Shown one piece after another: positions 8,019 through 16,491 of a stretch of 46,851 nucleotides of DNA. The notes under the pieces are model-generated. The model saw nothing but the letters and a program-made list of their open reading frames with translations, made no database searches and had not been told where the DNA came from. A program made the translations under genes and the position numbers. This DNA is from Clostridium sp. CAG:710 (GTDB taxonomy: Bacteria; Bacillota_I; Bacilli_A; RF39; UBA660). Numbering within the stretch: the first letter of the stretch is position 1; the number at the start of each line of letters is the position of its first letter. The stretch is from NCBI GenBank assembly GCA_000432595.1, contig HF996861.1, positions 1-46,851 on the forward strand, read 5' to 3'.

Positions 8019-8916
8019 TTTTATTACCTCCAGTCTTATTTAAGAAGGCTTCTTCTAATGAAATTTTATTTTCATATACTTCATAAATTAATATATTATT
8101 ATTAATTAATTTAGTAATAATGTTAGGAATTTCTTCTTTTTTTGATTTAATACTAAAGTGGGTATTATCTAATACTTTAATATTGTCTATCACATTATTT
8201 ACTAGGGTAGAATTGCTAACCTCAAACATATATGTTGAGTTACTAACTTCTTTTTTAAGCTTTTTAACCTCATTTGATTCAATGATAGTTCCATTTTGAA
8301 TTATACATACTTTATTACAGAAACTATCTAGTTCGGCTAGATTATGACTTGATATTAATACTGCGATGTTTTCTTTTTTAGCTAGATTCTTTAATAAATC
8401 TCTTAGTTCTTTAATTCCTTCTGGATCAAGTCCATTTGTTGGTTCATCTAATATGAGTAGGTTTGGACTATTAATAAGAGCTTGAGCTATTCCAAGACGT
8501 TGTCTCATACCTAGTGAGTATTTACTAACCTTGTCTTTAATTCTTCCTTCTAATTTTACTAGTTTTACAACTTCATCAATTCTTGATGAGGGTACATTAT
8601 ACATATTAGCAACTAATTTTAGATTTTCATATCCTGATAGGTACATATACATATCTGGATTTTCTACTATTGCGCCAACTCCTTTTATAGCACTTTCAAA
8701 ATCTTTTTTTATATCAAATCCATTTATTGTAACATTACCACTATCAATACTGTTTAATCCAAGTATTAGTTTAATGGTAGTTGTTTTACCACTACCGTTT
8801 GGTCCAATGAATCCTAGTATGTCTCCTTCATTAATTGTAAATGAAACATCTTTTAATATTTTCTTTTTACCAAAACTTTTATTTAAGTTTTCACATTTTA
8901 AAATTGTATTAGTCAA
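8011..8916 (-). CDS. ABC transporter ATP-binding protein
   Basis: This roughly 300-residue nucleotide-binding subunit energises the coupled permease. Walker A is GPNGSGKTT, the signature is YSLGMRQRLGIAQAL, Walker B is LLILDEPTNGLDPEG, and the switch His is in SSHNLAEL. A C-terminal extension of about 90 residues resembles BcrA/EcsA-like exporters. GTG 8925 overlaps the GAGGTG ribosome site, so TTG 8916, six bases after it, is the more likely start; this is not certain. A divergent promoter region is shared with hrcA. Confidence 0.9.
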   Translation of the reverse strand: MTNTILKCENLNKSFGKKKILKDVSFTINEGDILGFIGPNGSGKTTTIKLILGLNSIDSGNVTINGFDIKKDFESAIKGVGAIVENPDMYMYLSGYENLKLVANMYNVPSSRIDEVVKLVKLEGRIKDKVSKYSLGMRQRLGIAQALINSPNLLILDEPTNGLDPEGIKELRDLLKNLAKKENIAVLISSHNLAELDSFCNKVCIIQNGTIIESNEVKKLKKEVSNSTYMFEVSNSTLVNNVIDNIKVLDNTHFSIKSKKEEIPNIITKLINNNILIYEVYENKISLEEAFLNKTGGNKID

Positions 8917-8934
8917 CTTTTTCACCTCGTTATA

Positions 8935-8943
8935 ATTATAACA
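8935..8943 (-). promoter_or_regulatory. Extended -10 promoter of the ABC operon
   Basis: Read on the minus strand, TGTTATAAT is a consensus extended -10 directly upstream of the GAGGTG ribosome site. The -35 at the expected spacing (TAGGAA) is weak, as extended -10 promoters allow. Confidence 0.55.
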
Positions 8944-9018
8944 AATGCAGTATAAAATTCCTAAATTATGGCCATTATTTAATGTAAATTGACACTTTTA
9001 AAATAAATTTTTAAAAAA

Positions 9019-9046
9019 TTAGCACTCATATATTGACAAGTGCTAA
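9019..9046 (+). promoter_or_regulatory. CIRCE-like HrcA operator 1, over the -35
   Basis: TTAGCACTC (9019-9027) and AAGTGCTAA (9038-9046) match the CIRCE arms (TTAGCACTC-N9-GAGTGCTAA) except for one arm base and a spacer of ten rather than nine. The promoter -35 TTGACA lies inside the spacer. Confidence 0.85.
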
Positions 9047-9061
9047 ATATAATATTATAAT
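9033..9061 (+). promoter_or_regulatory. Consensus sigma-A promoter of the heat-shock operon
   Basis: TTGACA (9033-9038), exactly 17 bases, TATAAT (9056-9061): a perfect match to the consensus. It is embedded between and within the two CIRCE elements. A second TTGACA at 8989-8994 with TAAAAA at 9012-9017 could be a weaker upstream promoter. Confidence 0.9.
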
Positions 9062-9065
9062 GATA

Positions 9066-9092
9066 TTAGCATTCAGGAGTATGGAGTGCTAG
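9066..9092 (+). promoter_or_regulatory. CIRCE HrcA operator 2, over the transcription start and ribosome site
   Basis: TTAGCATTC (9066-9074), nine bases, GAGTGCTAG (9084-9092): the canonical spacing with two arm mismatches. It begins five bases after the -10, so it should cover the start point. Its right arm overlaps the AGGAGG ribosome site of hrcA. Confidence 0.85.
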
Positions 9093-9103
9093 GAGGCGAT
9101 AAG

Positions 9104-10087
9104 ATGCTAACAAAGAGACAAAATGAAATTCTAAAGATAATAGTTTTAGAATATATCAAGTTAGCTAAACCTGTTAGTTCAAACCTAATATGTGATGAGC
9201 TTAATTGTTCTAGTGCAACTGTAAGAAGTGAAATGGCTTCTTTGGAAGAGTTGGGTCTTCTTGAGAAAACTCACACATCATCTGGTAGGGTTCCATCAGA
9301 AGCTGGATACAGATATTATGTAGATAACTTAATGGAATTTAAAAAGATGAGTGCTGAAGATATGCTAAAGCTACAGATTATATTTAAAAATAATCAGTTA
9401 GAGTTAGATGATTGTATTAAGAAGAGCTTAGAGATTATTTCAGATATTACTAGTTACGCATCGGTAAAGCTTGGAAAAACATCTCATGATAATAGATTAA
9501 AAGAGATTCAAACAGTACCACTTGATAATGATCAAATGATAGTAATAGTAATAACTGATAAAGGTTATGTAGAACATAAAAAGATCAATGTAAAAAATAT
9601 AAGTCATGCTGAAATTAAAAAAACAGTTGACTTAATAAATAACATAATTTCAGGTACACCTATTGATGAGGTAAGTGAAAAATTAGAGTTTGAAGTAAAA
9701 CCTATAATCGGTAGATATGTAAAAGAACATGAAAGATTATATAATGCATTCTATAATGTATTTACAAGTTTCACTAATAGAAATGTCGATATAGTAGGAA
9801 GAAGAAATATTCTTAAACAACCAGAATTTAATAATGTTGATAAAGTAAGCGAAATATTAGACAAATTTGAAGATGACAACTTGATAAATACTGTTGAAGA
9901 AGAGGATAACAATATTAAGATCTATATTGGTAAAGAAAACAATTTAGATGAAGATATGACTGTTATTAAGACAAAGTATAAAACACCAATTGAAGAAGGT
10001 ACAATCGCAATAATAGGTCCTAAGAGAATGGATTATGATAGAGTTGTTCAACTACTTGAATTTATCAAAGAAAATATAGAAAGATAG
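9104..10087 (+). CDS. hrcA: Heat-inducible transcription repressor
   Basis: HrcA represses class I heat-shock genes by binding CIRCE, and its own folding depends on GroEL. The 327-residue protein has the N-terminal winged helix (LTKRQNEILKIIVLEYIKL, then the recognition region SSATVRSEMASLEELGLLEK and SSGRVPSEAGYRYYVD). A central GAF-like domain follows. A GTG start at 9086 would lie inside the second CIRCE, so ATG 9104, seven bases after AGGAGG, is chosen. It is first in the operon and is autoregulated through both operators. Confidence 0.96.
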   Translation: MLTKRQNEILKIIVLEYIKLAKPVSSNLICDELNCSSATVRSEMASLEELGLLEKTHTSSGRVPSEAGYRYYVDNLMEFKKMSAEDMLKLQIIFKNNQLELDDCIKKSLEIISDITSYASVKLGKTSHDNRLKEIQTVPLDNDQMIVIVITDKGYVEHKKINVKNISHAEIKKTVDLINNIISGTPIDEVSEKLEFEVKPIIGRYVKEHERLYNAFYNVFTSFTNRNVDIVGRRNILKQPEFNNVDKVSEILDKFEDDNLINTVEEEDNNIKIYIGKENNLDEDMTVIKTKYKTPIEEGTIAIIGPKRMDYDRVVQLLEFIKENIER

Positions 10088-10094
10088 GGATTAT

Positions 10095-10670
10095 ATGGAA
10101 AAGAAAAATAAAGAAAAAGAGATGAAAAAGCACGAATGTAAGTGTGGACATCATAAAGATGAAAATCTAGAAGTATTAGATGACGTTTGTGCATGTGGTG
10201 ATAATTGTAACTGTGGTGAAGAAGAGATTCTAGTATTAAAAAACAATATAGAAAATCTTGAAAAGAAGGTTCAGTTAGCACAAGCAGAGCTTATTAATTA
10301 TAGAAAGCGAAAAGATGAAGAAACATCTAATATGTTAAAGTTTGCTAATATGGATTTAATATTAGACTTGTTACCTGTTATAGATAATTTTGAAAGAGCA
10401 CTTGCTGTTACAACAGATGCATCATTCGACAAATATAATGAGGGTTATAAGCTAATATATAATCATATAGTAGAAACTCTTAAAAAGTTTGGTGTTTGTG
10501 AAATTGAAGCACTAGGCAAAGAGTTTGATCCAAGCCTACATGAAGCAGTTATGATAGGTAAGGAAGAAGATAAACCTAATGATATAGTTCTTGAAGTATT
10601 TAGTAAAGGATATACATTAAAAGGACGAGTAATACGTCCATCAAAAGTCAAAGTAAATAATATAGATTAA
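10095..10670 (+). CDS. grpE: Nucleotide exchange factor GrpE with a Cys/His-rich N-terminal tail
   Basis: GrpE releases ADP from DnaK. The 191-residue protein has the usual long helix (about residues 45-95, LKNNIENLEKKVQLAQAELINY) and the C-terminal beta-wing ending in LKGRVIRPSKVKV. Residues 1-45 are unusual: three CxC pairs (C15/C17, C32/C34, C38/C40) plus H13, H19 and H20. This looks like a metal-binding or redox-sensitive tail instead of the ordinary acidic tail. The ATG lies seven bases after the hrcA stop and has only a weak AGGGA ribosome site. Confidence 0.94.
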   Translation: MEKKNKEKEMKKHECKCGHHKDENLEVLDDVCACGDNCNCGEEEILVLKNNIENLEKKVQLAQAELINYRKRKDEETSNMLKFANMDLILDLLPVIDNFERALAVTTDASFDKYNEGYKLIYNHIVETLKKFGVCEIEALGKEFDPSLHEAVMIGKEEDKPNDIVLEVFSKGYTLKGRVIRPSKVKVNNID

Positions 10671-10690
10671 TATAAAAGGAGAGATGATTT

Positions 10691-12529
10691 ATGAGTAAAA
10701 TAATAGGTATTGACTTAGGTACAACAAATAGTTGTGTTGCGGTACTAGAAGGTGGAACTCCTACAGTAATCGCAAATCCAGAGGGTGGTAGAACAACACC
10801 ATCTGTAGTGGCAATAAATAAAAAAGGAGAAAGAATTGTTGGTGATGCTGCAAAACGTCAAGCAATTACTAATCCAAATACAGTATCTTCTATAAAAAGA
10901 CTTATGGGTACTGATAAAAAAGTTGAATTAGATGGCAAAAAATATACACCTGAAGAGGTTAGTGCAATGATACTTTCTTATATGAAAGATTATGCTGAAA
11001 AATATTTAGGAGAAAAAGTAGACAAAGCAGTAATTACAGTTCCAGCATACTTTAATGATGCTCAACGTCAAGCTACTAAAAATGCAGGTAAAATTGCAGG
11101 ACTTGATGTACAAAGAATTATAAATGAACCAACTGCTGCTGCACTTGCATATGGTCTTGATAAACAAGAAAATACACATACAATTCTTGTATATGACCTA
11201 GGGGGTGGTACATTCGATGTTTCTGTAATGGAACTTGGTGATGGTGTATTCGAAGTTAAATCAACTGCTGGTAATAATAAACTTGGTGGTGATGACTTCG
11301 ACCAAAGAATTATTGATTACTTAGTTGATGAATTCAAACGTGAAAATGGTGTTGATTTAACTAAAGATAAAATGGCAATGCAAAGATTAAAAGAAGTTGC
11401 TGAAAAAGCTAAAAAAGATTTAAGTGGAGTTACTTCAACTCAAATATCTGCGCCATTTATTTCTCAAGGTGAAGACGGACCACTTCATTTGGATGTAACT
11501 TTATCTCGTGCTAAATTTGAAGATTTAATTAGAGATTTAGTTGATTCTACACTTGAACCAGTTCGTCAAGCATTAAAGGATGCTAAAATTAAGAAAGAAG
11601 ATATTGATAAAGTATTATTAGTAGGTGGATCTACACGTATACCAATGGTACAAGAATTAATTAAGAAAGAAATTGGTAAGGAACCTTCTCGTGAAGTTAA
11701 CCCTGATGAAGTTGTTGCAATGGGTGCTGCAATTCAAGGTGGTGTATTAACTGGAGAAGTTAATGACATAGTATTACTTGATGTTACACCATTATCACTT
11801 GGACTTGAAACTCTAGGTGGAGTAATGACTGTATTGATTCCAAGAAATACAACTATTCCTACAAGTAAAAAGCAAGTATTCTCTACAGCTGCAGATAATC
11901 AACCAGCAGTAGATATACATGTATTACAAGGTGAACGTAGTATGGCTGCTGACAACAAAACATTAGGTCGTTTCCAATTGAGCGGAATTCCAGCTGCACC
12001 ACGTGGAGTACCTCAAATTGAAGTTACATTTGATATAGATGCAAATGGTATCGTTAATGTAAAAGCAAAAGATTTAGGTACTAATAAAGAACAAGCTATT
12101 ACAATTACTTCTAATACTAATTTAAGTGATGAAGAAATTGAAAAGATGCGTAAAGAAGCAGAAGAACATGCTGAAGAAGATAAAAAGAAAAAAGAAGAAG
12201 CTGATTTAAGAAATGAAGCTGAACAAATGGTATTCCAAACTGAAAAATCAATTAAAGATCTTGGAGATAAAATAGATTCTAAAGAAAAAGAAGAAGCTGA
12301 AGGATTAATTAAAGATTTAAAAGAAGCTCTTGAAAAAGATGATATAGAAGATATTAAAACTAAGAAAGAAAAATTATCAGAGAAAGCTATGGCTTTAGCT
12401 ACTAAAGTTTATGAAAACATTCAAAAAGAACAACAAACTCAAGCTTCATCTTCTAATGAAGAAGCTAGTGAATCTTCTAAAGATTCTAAAGATGGCGATG
12501 TAAAAGACGCAGAATACGAAGAAAAATAA
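10691..12529 (+). CDS. dnaK: Molecular chaperone DnaK (Hsp70)
   Basis: This ATP-driven chaperone works with DnaJ and GrpE. The 612-residue protein has the full Hsp70 plan. The ATPase domain starts IGIDLGTTNSCVAVLEGG, with phosphate loop VYDLGGGTFDVS and adenosine motif VLLVGGSTRIPMVQ. The linker region is NDIVLLDVTPLSLGLET. The substrate-binding domain follows to about residue 510, then a helical lid and a disordered tail ending KDAEYEEK. As expected for a Gram-positive DnaK, an N-terminal segment found in proteobacterial DnaKs is absent. The ribosome site AAAGGAGAG is strong. Confidence 0.98.
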   Translation: MSKIIGIDLGTTNSCVAVLEGGTPTVIANPEGGRTTPSVVAINKKGERIVGDAAKRQAITNPNTVSSIKRLMGTDKKVELDGKKYTPEEVSAMILSYMKDYAEKYLGEKVDKAVITVPAYFNDAQRQATKNAGKIAGLDVQRIINEPTAAALAYGLDKQENTHTILVYDLGGGTFDVSVMELGDGVFEVKSTAGNNKLGGDDFDQRIIDYLVDEFKRENGVDLTKDKMAMQRLKEVAEKAKKDLSGVTSTQISAPFISQGEDGPLHLDVTLSRAKFEDLIRDLVDSTLEPVRQALKDAKIKKEDIDKVLLVGGSTRIPMVQELIKKEIGKEPSREVNPDEVVAMGAAIQGGVLTGEVNDIVLLDVTPLSLGLETLGGVMTVLIPRNTTIPTSKKQVFSTAADNQPAVDIHVLQGERSMAADNKTLGRFQLSGIPAAPRGVPQIEVTFDIDANGIVNVKAKDLGTNKEQAITITSNTNLSDEEIEKMRKEAEEHAEEDKKKKEEADLRNEAEQMVFQTEKSIKDLGDKIDSKEKEEAEGLIKDLKEALEKDDIEDIKTKKEKLSEKAMALATKVYENIQKEQQTQASSSNEEASESSKDSKDGDVKDAEYEEK

Positions 12530-12543
12530 AAAAGAATAAATTA

Positions 12544-12572
12544 AGAAAGTTCTAGTAATTCTAGGACTTTCT
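12544..12572 (+). other. Hairpin between dnaK and pepF
   Basis: AGAAAGTTCTAG pairs with CTAGGACTTTCT through one G-U pair and a five-base loop. No run of Ts follows, so it is more likely an mRNA-processing or stability hairpin, or a leaky attenuator, than a full terminator. It could separate dnaK levels from the downstream genes. Confidence 0.6.
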
Positions 12573-12590
12573 CTAATAAAAGGAGAAAAC

Positions 12591-14408
12591 ATGGAAAATA
12601 AACTAAAAAAGCGTAGTGAAGTTAGTGATGAATATAAATGGGATTTAACTCCTATATATAAAGATGTTTTAGAATTTGATAAAGATTATACCAAAGCTAG
12701 TGAATTAATTGATAATTTTAAAAATTTCAAGTCTACCCTTATGAATAGTGGTAGAGATTTATATAATGTTTTAGAAGAAGATACTAAAATAAGTATATTA
12801 TTAGATAAGCTATATATGTATGCACATTTAAATAAAGATAGTGATACTACAAATACAGAATATCAAAAACTTTTTGGTAGGGTTAATAATCTTTTTACTA
12901 AATATTCTTCATCTGCATCATTTCTAATTCCTGAAATATTAAAAAGTGATTATTCTAAGATAGAAAAATTCTATACTGAAGAAGTAAAATTAAAAGAATA
13001 TGAATTCTTACTTGTAGATATATTTAGAAATAGAGATCATATCTTAAGTGAAAAAGAAGAAGAAATAATTTCTTCTCTATCGCAAACTTTATCATTCCCA
13101 GAGGATGTATATAATATGTTTACGGATGCAGATATGAAGTTTGGAGTTATCGATGATGAGAATGGTATGAGGGTTGAACTTACTGATTCTAACTATTCAC
13201 TATATTTAAAGTCTAGCAATAGAAGAGTAAGAATGGATGCTTTTAAGACTTTGTTTAAAACATATAAAGATTATAAAAACACAATATCATTAATGCTTGC
13301 GAATGATGTTAAAGTTAATTCATCAATTGCTAAAATTAAGAAGTATAATTCTTCTTTAGAAGCATCACTTTTCTCTGATAATATAGATATTAGTATATAT
13401 AATAATCTAGTTGATACAGTAGAGAATAATCTTGATGTAAATTATAAGTATTTAAAACTAAAAAAAGAAGTTCTAGGACTAGATTCACTACATTTATATG
13501 ATGTTTATGTTCCACTATTAAAGGGAAGTTTAAATAAAGAATATAGTTTTGACGAAGCAAAAGACCTTGTTAAAAATGCATTAAAAGTATTTGGAAGTGA
13601 CTATCAAAAATTATTAGATAAAGCGTTTAATGAAAAATGGATAGATATATATCCAAATATTGGTAAAACAGGTGGAGCTTATTCAAGTGGTAGCTATACA
13701 ACTAATCCTTATATATTATTAAATTACCAAGGTACACTTAATGATGTATCTACACTAGCCCATGAATTAGGACATTCAATGCATAGCTATTATTCAAGAC
13801 ATAATAATCCTTATCAAACATCTGGATATAAGATATTTGTTGCGGAGGTAGCTTCTACTGTAAATGAATTACTTCTTGCATATTATATGCTTAATAATAG
13901 TAAGGACGATAATGAAAAATTATTTATATTAAATAGATTAATGGAATTATTTAGAACTACTACATATAGGCAAACAATGTTTGCAAGATTTGAAAAAGAA
14001 ATATATGATAAGAGTGAAAAAGGAGAAATACTTACTCCTGATGTAATGTGTGATATCTATTATAATTTAAATAAGAAATACTTTGGTGATGGAGTTATAG
14101 TAGATGATGAAATAAGATATGAATGGGAAAGAGTTCCACACTTTTATTATAATTTCTATGTATATAAGTATGCGACTGGACTAGCAAGTGCATGTTTTAT
14201 AGTAAATCGTATATTAAATGGTGAAGAACATGCAGTTTTGGATTACTTAGAGTTTTTAAAAACAGGAGGTAGAGATTATCCAGTAGAAGAATTGAAGATT
14301 GCTGGAGTTGATATATCTCGTAAGGAAGTTATTGAAAGTTCTATAAAAATGTTTAATAATATAATTGATGAGTTTCAAGAACTATATAAAAAAGTAAATA
14401 AAAAATAG
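12591..14408 (+). CDS. pepF: Oligoendopeptidase F (M3 family zinc peptidase)
   Basis: This cytoplasmic zinc metallopeptidase cleaves short peptides. The 605-residue length fits PepF. The zinc site HELGHS is seen in STLAHELGHSMHSYYS, and the third ligand Glu lies downstream in FVAEVASTVNELLL. It sits between dnaK and dnaJ in the same direction with a good AAAGGAG ribosome site and only 12 bases to dnaJ, so it is likely heat-shock co-expressed. A peptide-degrading enzyme beside the refolding machine makes biological sense, but I know this place in the operon as unusual. Confidence 0.93.
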   Translation: MENKLKKRSEVSDEYKWDLTPIYKDVLEFDKDYTKASELIDNFKNFKSTLMNSGRDLYNVLEEDTKISILLDKLYMYAHLNKDSDTTNTEYQKLFGRVNNLFTKYSSSASFLIPEILKSDYSKIEKFYTEEVKLKEYEFLLVDIFRNRDHILSEKEEEIISSLSQTLSFPEDVYNMFTDADMKFGVIDDENGMRVELTDSNYSLYLKSSNRRVRMDAFKTLFKTYKDYKNTISLMLANDVKVNSSIAKIKKYNSSLEASLFSDNIDISIYNNLVDTVENNLDVNYKYLKLKKEVLGLDSLHLYDVYVPLLKGSLNKEYSFDEAKDLVKNALKVFGSDYQKLLDKAFNEKWIDIYPNIGKTGGAYSSGSYTTNPYILLNYQGTLNDVSTLAHELGHSMHSYYSRHNNPYQTSGYKIFVAEVASTVNELLLAYYMLNNSKDDNEKLFILNRLMELFRTTTYRQTMFARFEKEIYDKSEKGEILTPDVMCDIYYNLNKKYFGDGVIVDDEIRYEWERVPHFYYNFYVYKYATGLASACFIVNRILNGEEHAVLDYLEFLKTGGRDYPVEELKIAGVDISRKEVIESSIKMFNNIIDEFQELYKKVNKK

Positions 14409-14420
14409 AAGGTGAAGTAA

Positions 14421-15542
14421 ATGGAAAAGCGTGATTATTATGAGGTTTTAGGTGTATCTAAAAACGCTACTCAAGATGAAATAAAAAGTGCCTTTAGAAA
14501 ATTAGCAAAGAAATATCACCCTGATGTATGTAAAGAACCAGATGCAGAAGCTAAATTTAAAGAAGTACAAGAAGCTTATGCAGTATTATCAGATGAAGAT
14601 AGAAGAAGAAAATATGATCAATTTGGACATGCAGCATTTGATAATGGGGGAGGGGATGCCTCTTCAGGATTTGGTGGATATGATTTCTCTGGATTTGATT
14701 TTGGCGATATATTTGATAATATATTTGGTAATGGTTTTGGATTTGGATCTTCTCAAAGATCTAGATCAAGAGCAACTAGAGGTGCTGATAGATTATTAAG
14801 AATGAAATTAACATTTGAAGAAGCAGTATTTGGATGTAAGAAAGACCTTAATTTGGAAGTTAACGATACTTGTGATAAATGTAATGGTAAGGGAGGTTTT
14901 GATGAGGAAACTTGTTCTAGATGTCATGGCAGTGGAACTATTACAAGTGAACAAAGAACAATTTTAGGTTCATTTATGACTAAGACTACTTGTCCAGAAT
15001 GTGAAGGAAAAGGTAAAACATTTAAAACAAGATGTAGTGATTGTGGTGGACGTGGATACATTAGAAGTAAAAAAGTTATCACAGTTACTATTCCATCAGG
15101 TGTAGATACTGGTAATAGACTTAGAATACATGGTAAGGGTGAAGCTGGGATTAATGGTGGAGAGCCTGGAGATTTATATTTAGAGTTTGTAGTAGATGAA
15201 CATAAATACTATAAAAGAGATGAAAATGATATATTCTTAGAGGTTCCGCTTACTGTTACTGAAGCTTTACTTGGATGTAAGAAGGAAATACCTACAATAC
15301 ATGGAAATGTAATTTTAACTATTCCTGCTAACTCTAGTAATGCAGATAGACAAAGACTTAAAGGAAAAGGTATTTATAATGAATCAACTAGAAAAACTGG
15401 AGATATGTATATAATACTTAAAGTAGTAAGTCCATCTAGATTAAGTAGAGTTCAAAAAGAGTTATTAGAAGAGTTAAATAAAACTGATTTAGGTAATAGT
15501 GAAGTTTCTGCATTTAATAAATTTGTAGAGAAAAATAAATAA
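14421..15542 (+). CDS. dnaJ: Chaperone protein DnaJ (Hsp40)
   Basis: This co-chaperone delivers substrates to DnaK and stimulates its ATPase. The 373-residue protein has the J-domain with HPD in KKYHPDVCKEP (about residues 1-70) and a Gly/Phe-rich linker. Four CxxCxGxG zinc repeats follow (CDKCNGKG, CSRCHGSG, CPECEGKG, CSDCGGRG), then the C-terminal substrate domains. All key residues are intact. The ATG follows AGAAGGTGA. It is the last gene before the operon terminator. Confidence 0.97.
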   Translation: MEKRDYYEVLGVSKNATQDEIKSAFRKLAKKYHPDVCKEPDAEAKFKEVQEAYAVLSDEDRRRKYDQFGHAAFDNGGGDASSGFGGYDFSGFDFGDIFDNIFGNGFGFGSSQRSRSRATRGADRLLRMKLTFEEAVFGCKKDLNLEVNDTCDKCNGKGGFDEETCSRCHGSGTITSEQRTILGSFMTKTTCPECEGKGKTFKTRCSDCGGRGYIRSKKVITVTIPSGVDTGNRLRIHGKGEAGINGGEPGDLYLEFVVDEHKYYKRDENDIFLEVPLTVTEALLGCKKEIPTIHGNVILTIPANSSNADRQRLKGKGIYNESTRKTGDMYIILKVVSPSRLSRVQKELLEELNKTDLGNSEVSAFNKFVEKNK

Positions 15543-15550
15543 TAATAATT

Positions 15551-15577
15551 AAGAGAACGTTAGATTCTCTTTTTTTG
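15551..15577 (+). terminator. Terminator of the heat-shock operon
   Basis: AAGAGAA at 15551-15557 pairs with TTCTCTT, with a seven-base loop and a T run. The stem is short and AT-rich. Confidence 0.65.
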
Positions 15578-15674
15578 TTATATTTTTTGGGTACAATTAG
15601 TATAATATATTGCCCATAAAATACACTTTTTTCAAATTAAGTATATAAAATTTATGAAAATGTAACATAATAAC

Positions 15675-15713
15675 AATGGAAATTCATAAATTTGGTTGAC
15701 AAAAATTTCCGTT
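15675..15713 (+). promoter_or_regulatory. Inverted repeat flanking the -35 of the sortase promoter
   Basis: AATGGAAATT (15675-15684) and AATTTCCGTT (15704-15713) are inverted copies with one mismatch, 19 bases apart. They are centred almost on the -35, as expected for a dimeric repressor operator. The regulator is unknown. Confidence 0.45.
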
Positions 15714-15724
15714 TATTTTATTAT
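15696..15724 (+). promoter_or_regulatory. Promoter of the sortase-adhesin operon
   Basis: TTGACA (15696-15701), 17 bases, TATTAT (15719-15724), leading to an AGGGGGT ribosome site before the sortase ATG. Confidence 0.8.
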
Positions 15725-15774
15725 AGTAAGCTGTACCAGAAAAATATTCATAGTTAGTTCTAGGGGGTTGAATT

Positions 15775-16482
15775 ATGAATAAAAATAAGAAATTTATTAG
15801 TACATTTATAATTTTACTTATTCTAGGTTTAATAGTAGTTATATTACCTCTTTTAAATAAAGAGAATAATGTAGTTCAAACGTTTAAAAACTTTGATCCA
15901 ATTAAAATAATTACTAATAAATCAGAAGCAAAAGTAAAAGAAGAAAACAAAAATGTAAGAAGTAAAGATATAATTGGTAAAATTAGCATACCAGGTACAA
16001 ATATAGATAGTGATTTGGTGCAAACTACTGATAATGAATATTATTTAAATCACTCTATAGATGGTAAAAAAGATTACAAAGGCAGTATCTTTATGGATTA
16101 TAGAAATACAACATATGATAGAAAGCTATTAATTTATGGGCATAACTCTGAAACGTTAAAAAATGTGCCATTTCATGATTTAGAAAAATATTTAAGTAAA
16201 AGTTTTTACAACCTTCATAAAAACATAAACTTAACTCTAAATAATGAAGAAAGCACATGGGAGATTTTTTCAGTGATGATTGTAGAAGAAGGTAACAATA
16301 ATCATATGAAGATCACATTTAATGATAAAGAGTGGATAAAGCATATTGATTGGATGAAGAAAAACTCAGTTTATGATACTTATGTTGATGTGGGAGTTGA
16401 TGATAAGATAGTTACACTTCAAACTTGTTATTATAAACCAGCAAACTCTTATCTAATTGTAAATGCCAAAAAAATCAAATAG
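15775..16482 (+). CDS. Sortase (class B-like)
   Basis: This membrane transpeptidase attaches proteins to the cell wall. The 235-residue protein has an N-terminal anchor (about residues 6-27) and the sortase barrel. Catalytic His123 is in LLIYGHNSE and Cys218 is in VTLQTCYY. The order and the SIFMDYRN segment resemble class B enzymes. The Arg normally found about ten residues after the Cys is not visible: the C-terminus reads CYYKPANSYLIVNAKK, with Ser/Tyr in that place. The gene lies nine bases before a protein with a PPKTG sorting signal, its likely substrate. Class B sortase of C. difficile is known to accept (S/P)PXTG. Confidence 0.88.
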   Translation: MNKNKKFISTFIILLILGLIVVILPLLNKENNVVQTFKNFDPIKIITNKSEAKVKEENKNVRSKDIIGKISIPGTNIDSDLVQTTDNEYYLNHSIDGKKDYKGSIFMDYRNTTYDRKLLIYGHNSETLKNVPFHDLEKYLSKSFYNLHKNINLTLNNEESTWEIFSVMIVEEGNNNHMKITFNDKEWIKHIDWMKKNSVYDTYVDVGVDDKIVTLQTCYYKPANSYLIVNAKKIK

Positions 16483-16491
16483 GAGGAAACT

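Noticed and set aside
8961..8975. Third copy of the repeated AAATTATGGC element seen at 1145
   Set aside because: Only ten bases match and the surrounding sequence differs; chance similarity is likely.
12544..12572. Full terminator between dnaK and pepF
   Set aside because: The stem is good, but CTCTAATAAA follows in place of a T run, so it is kept only as a hairpin.
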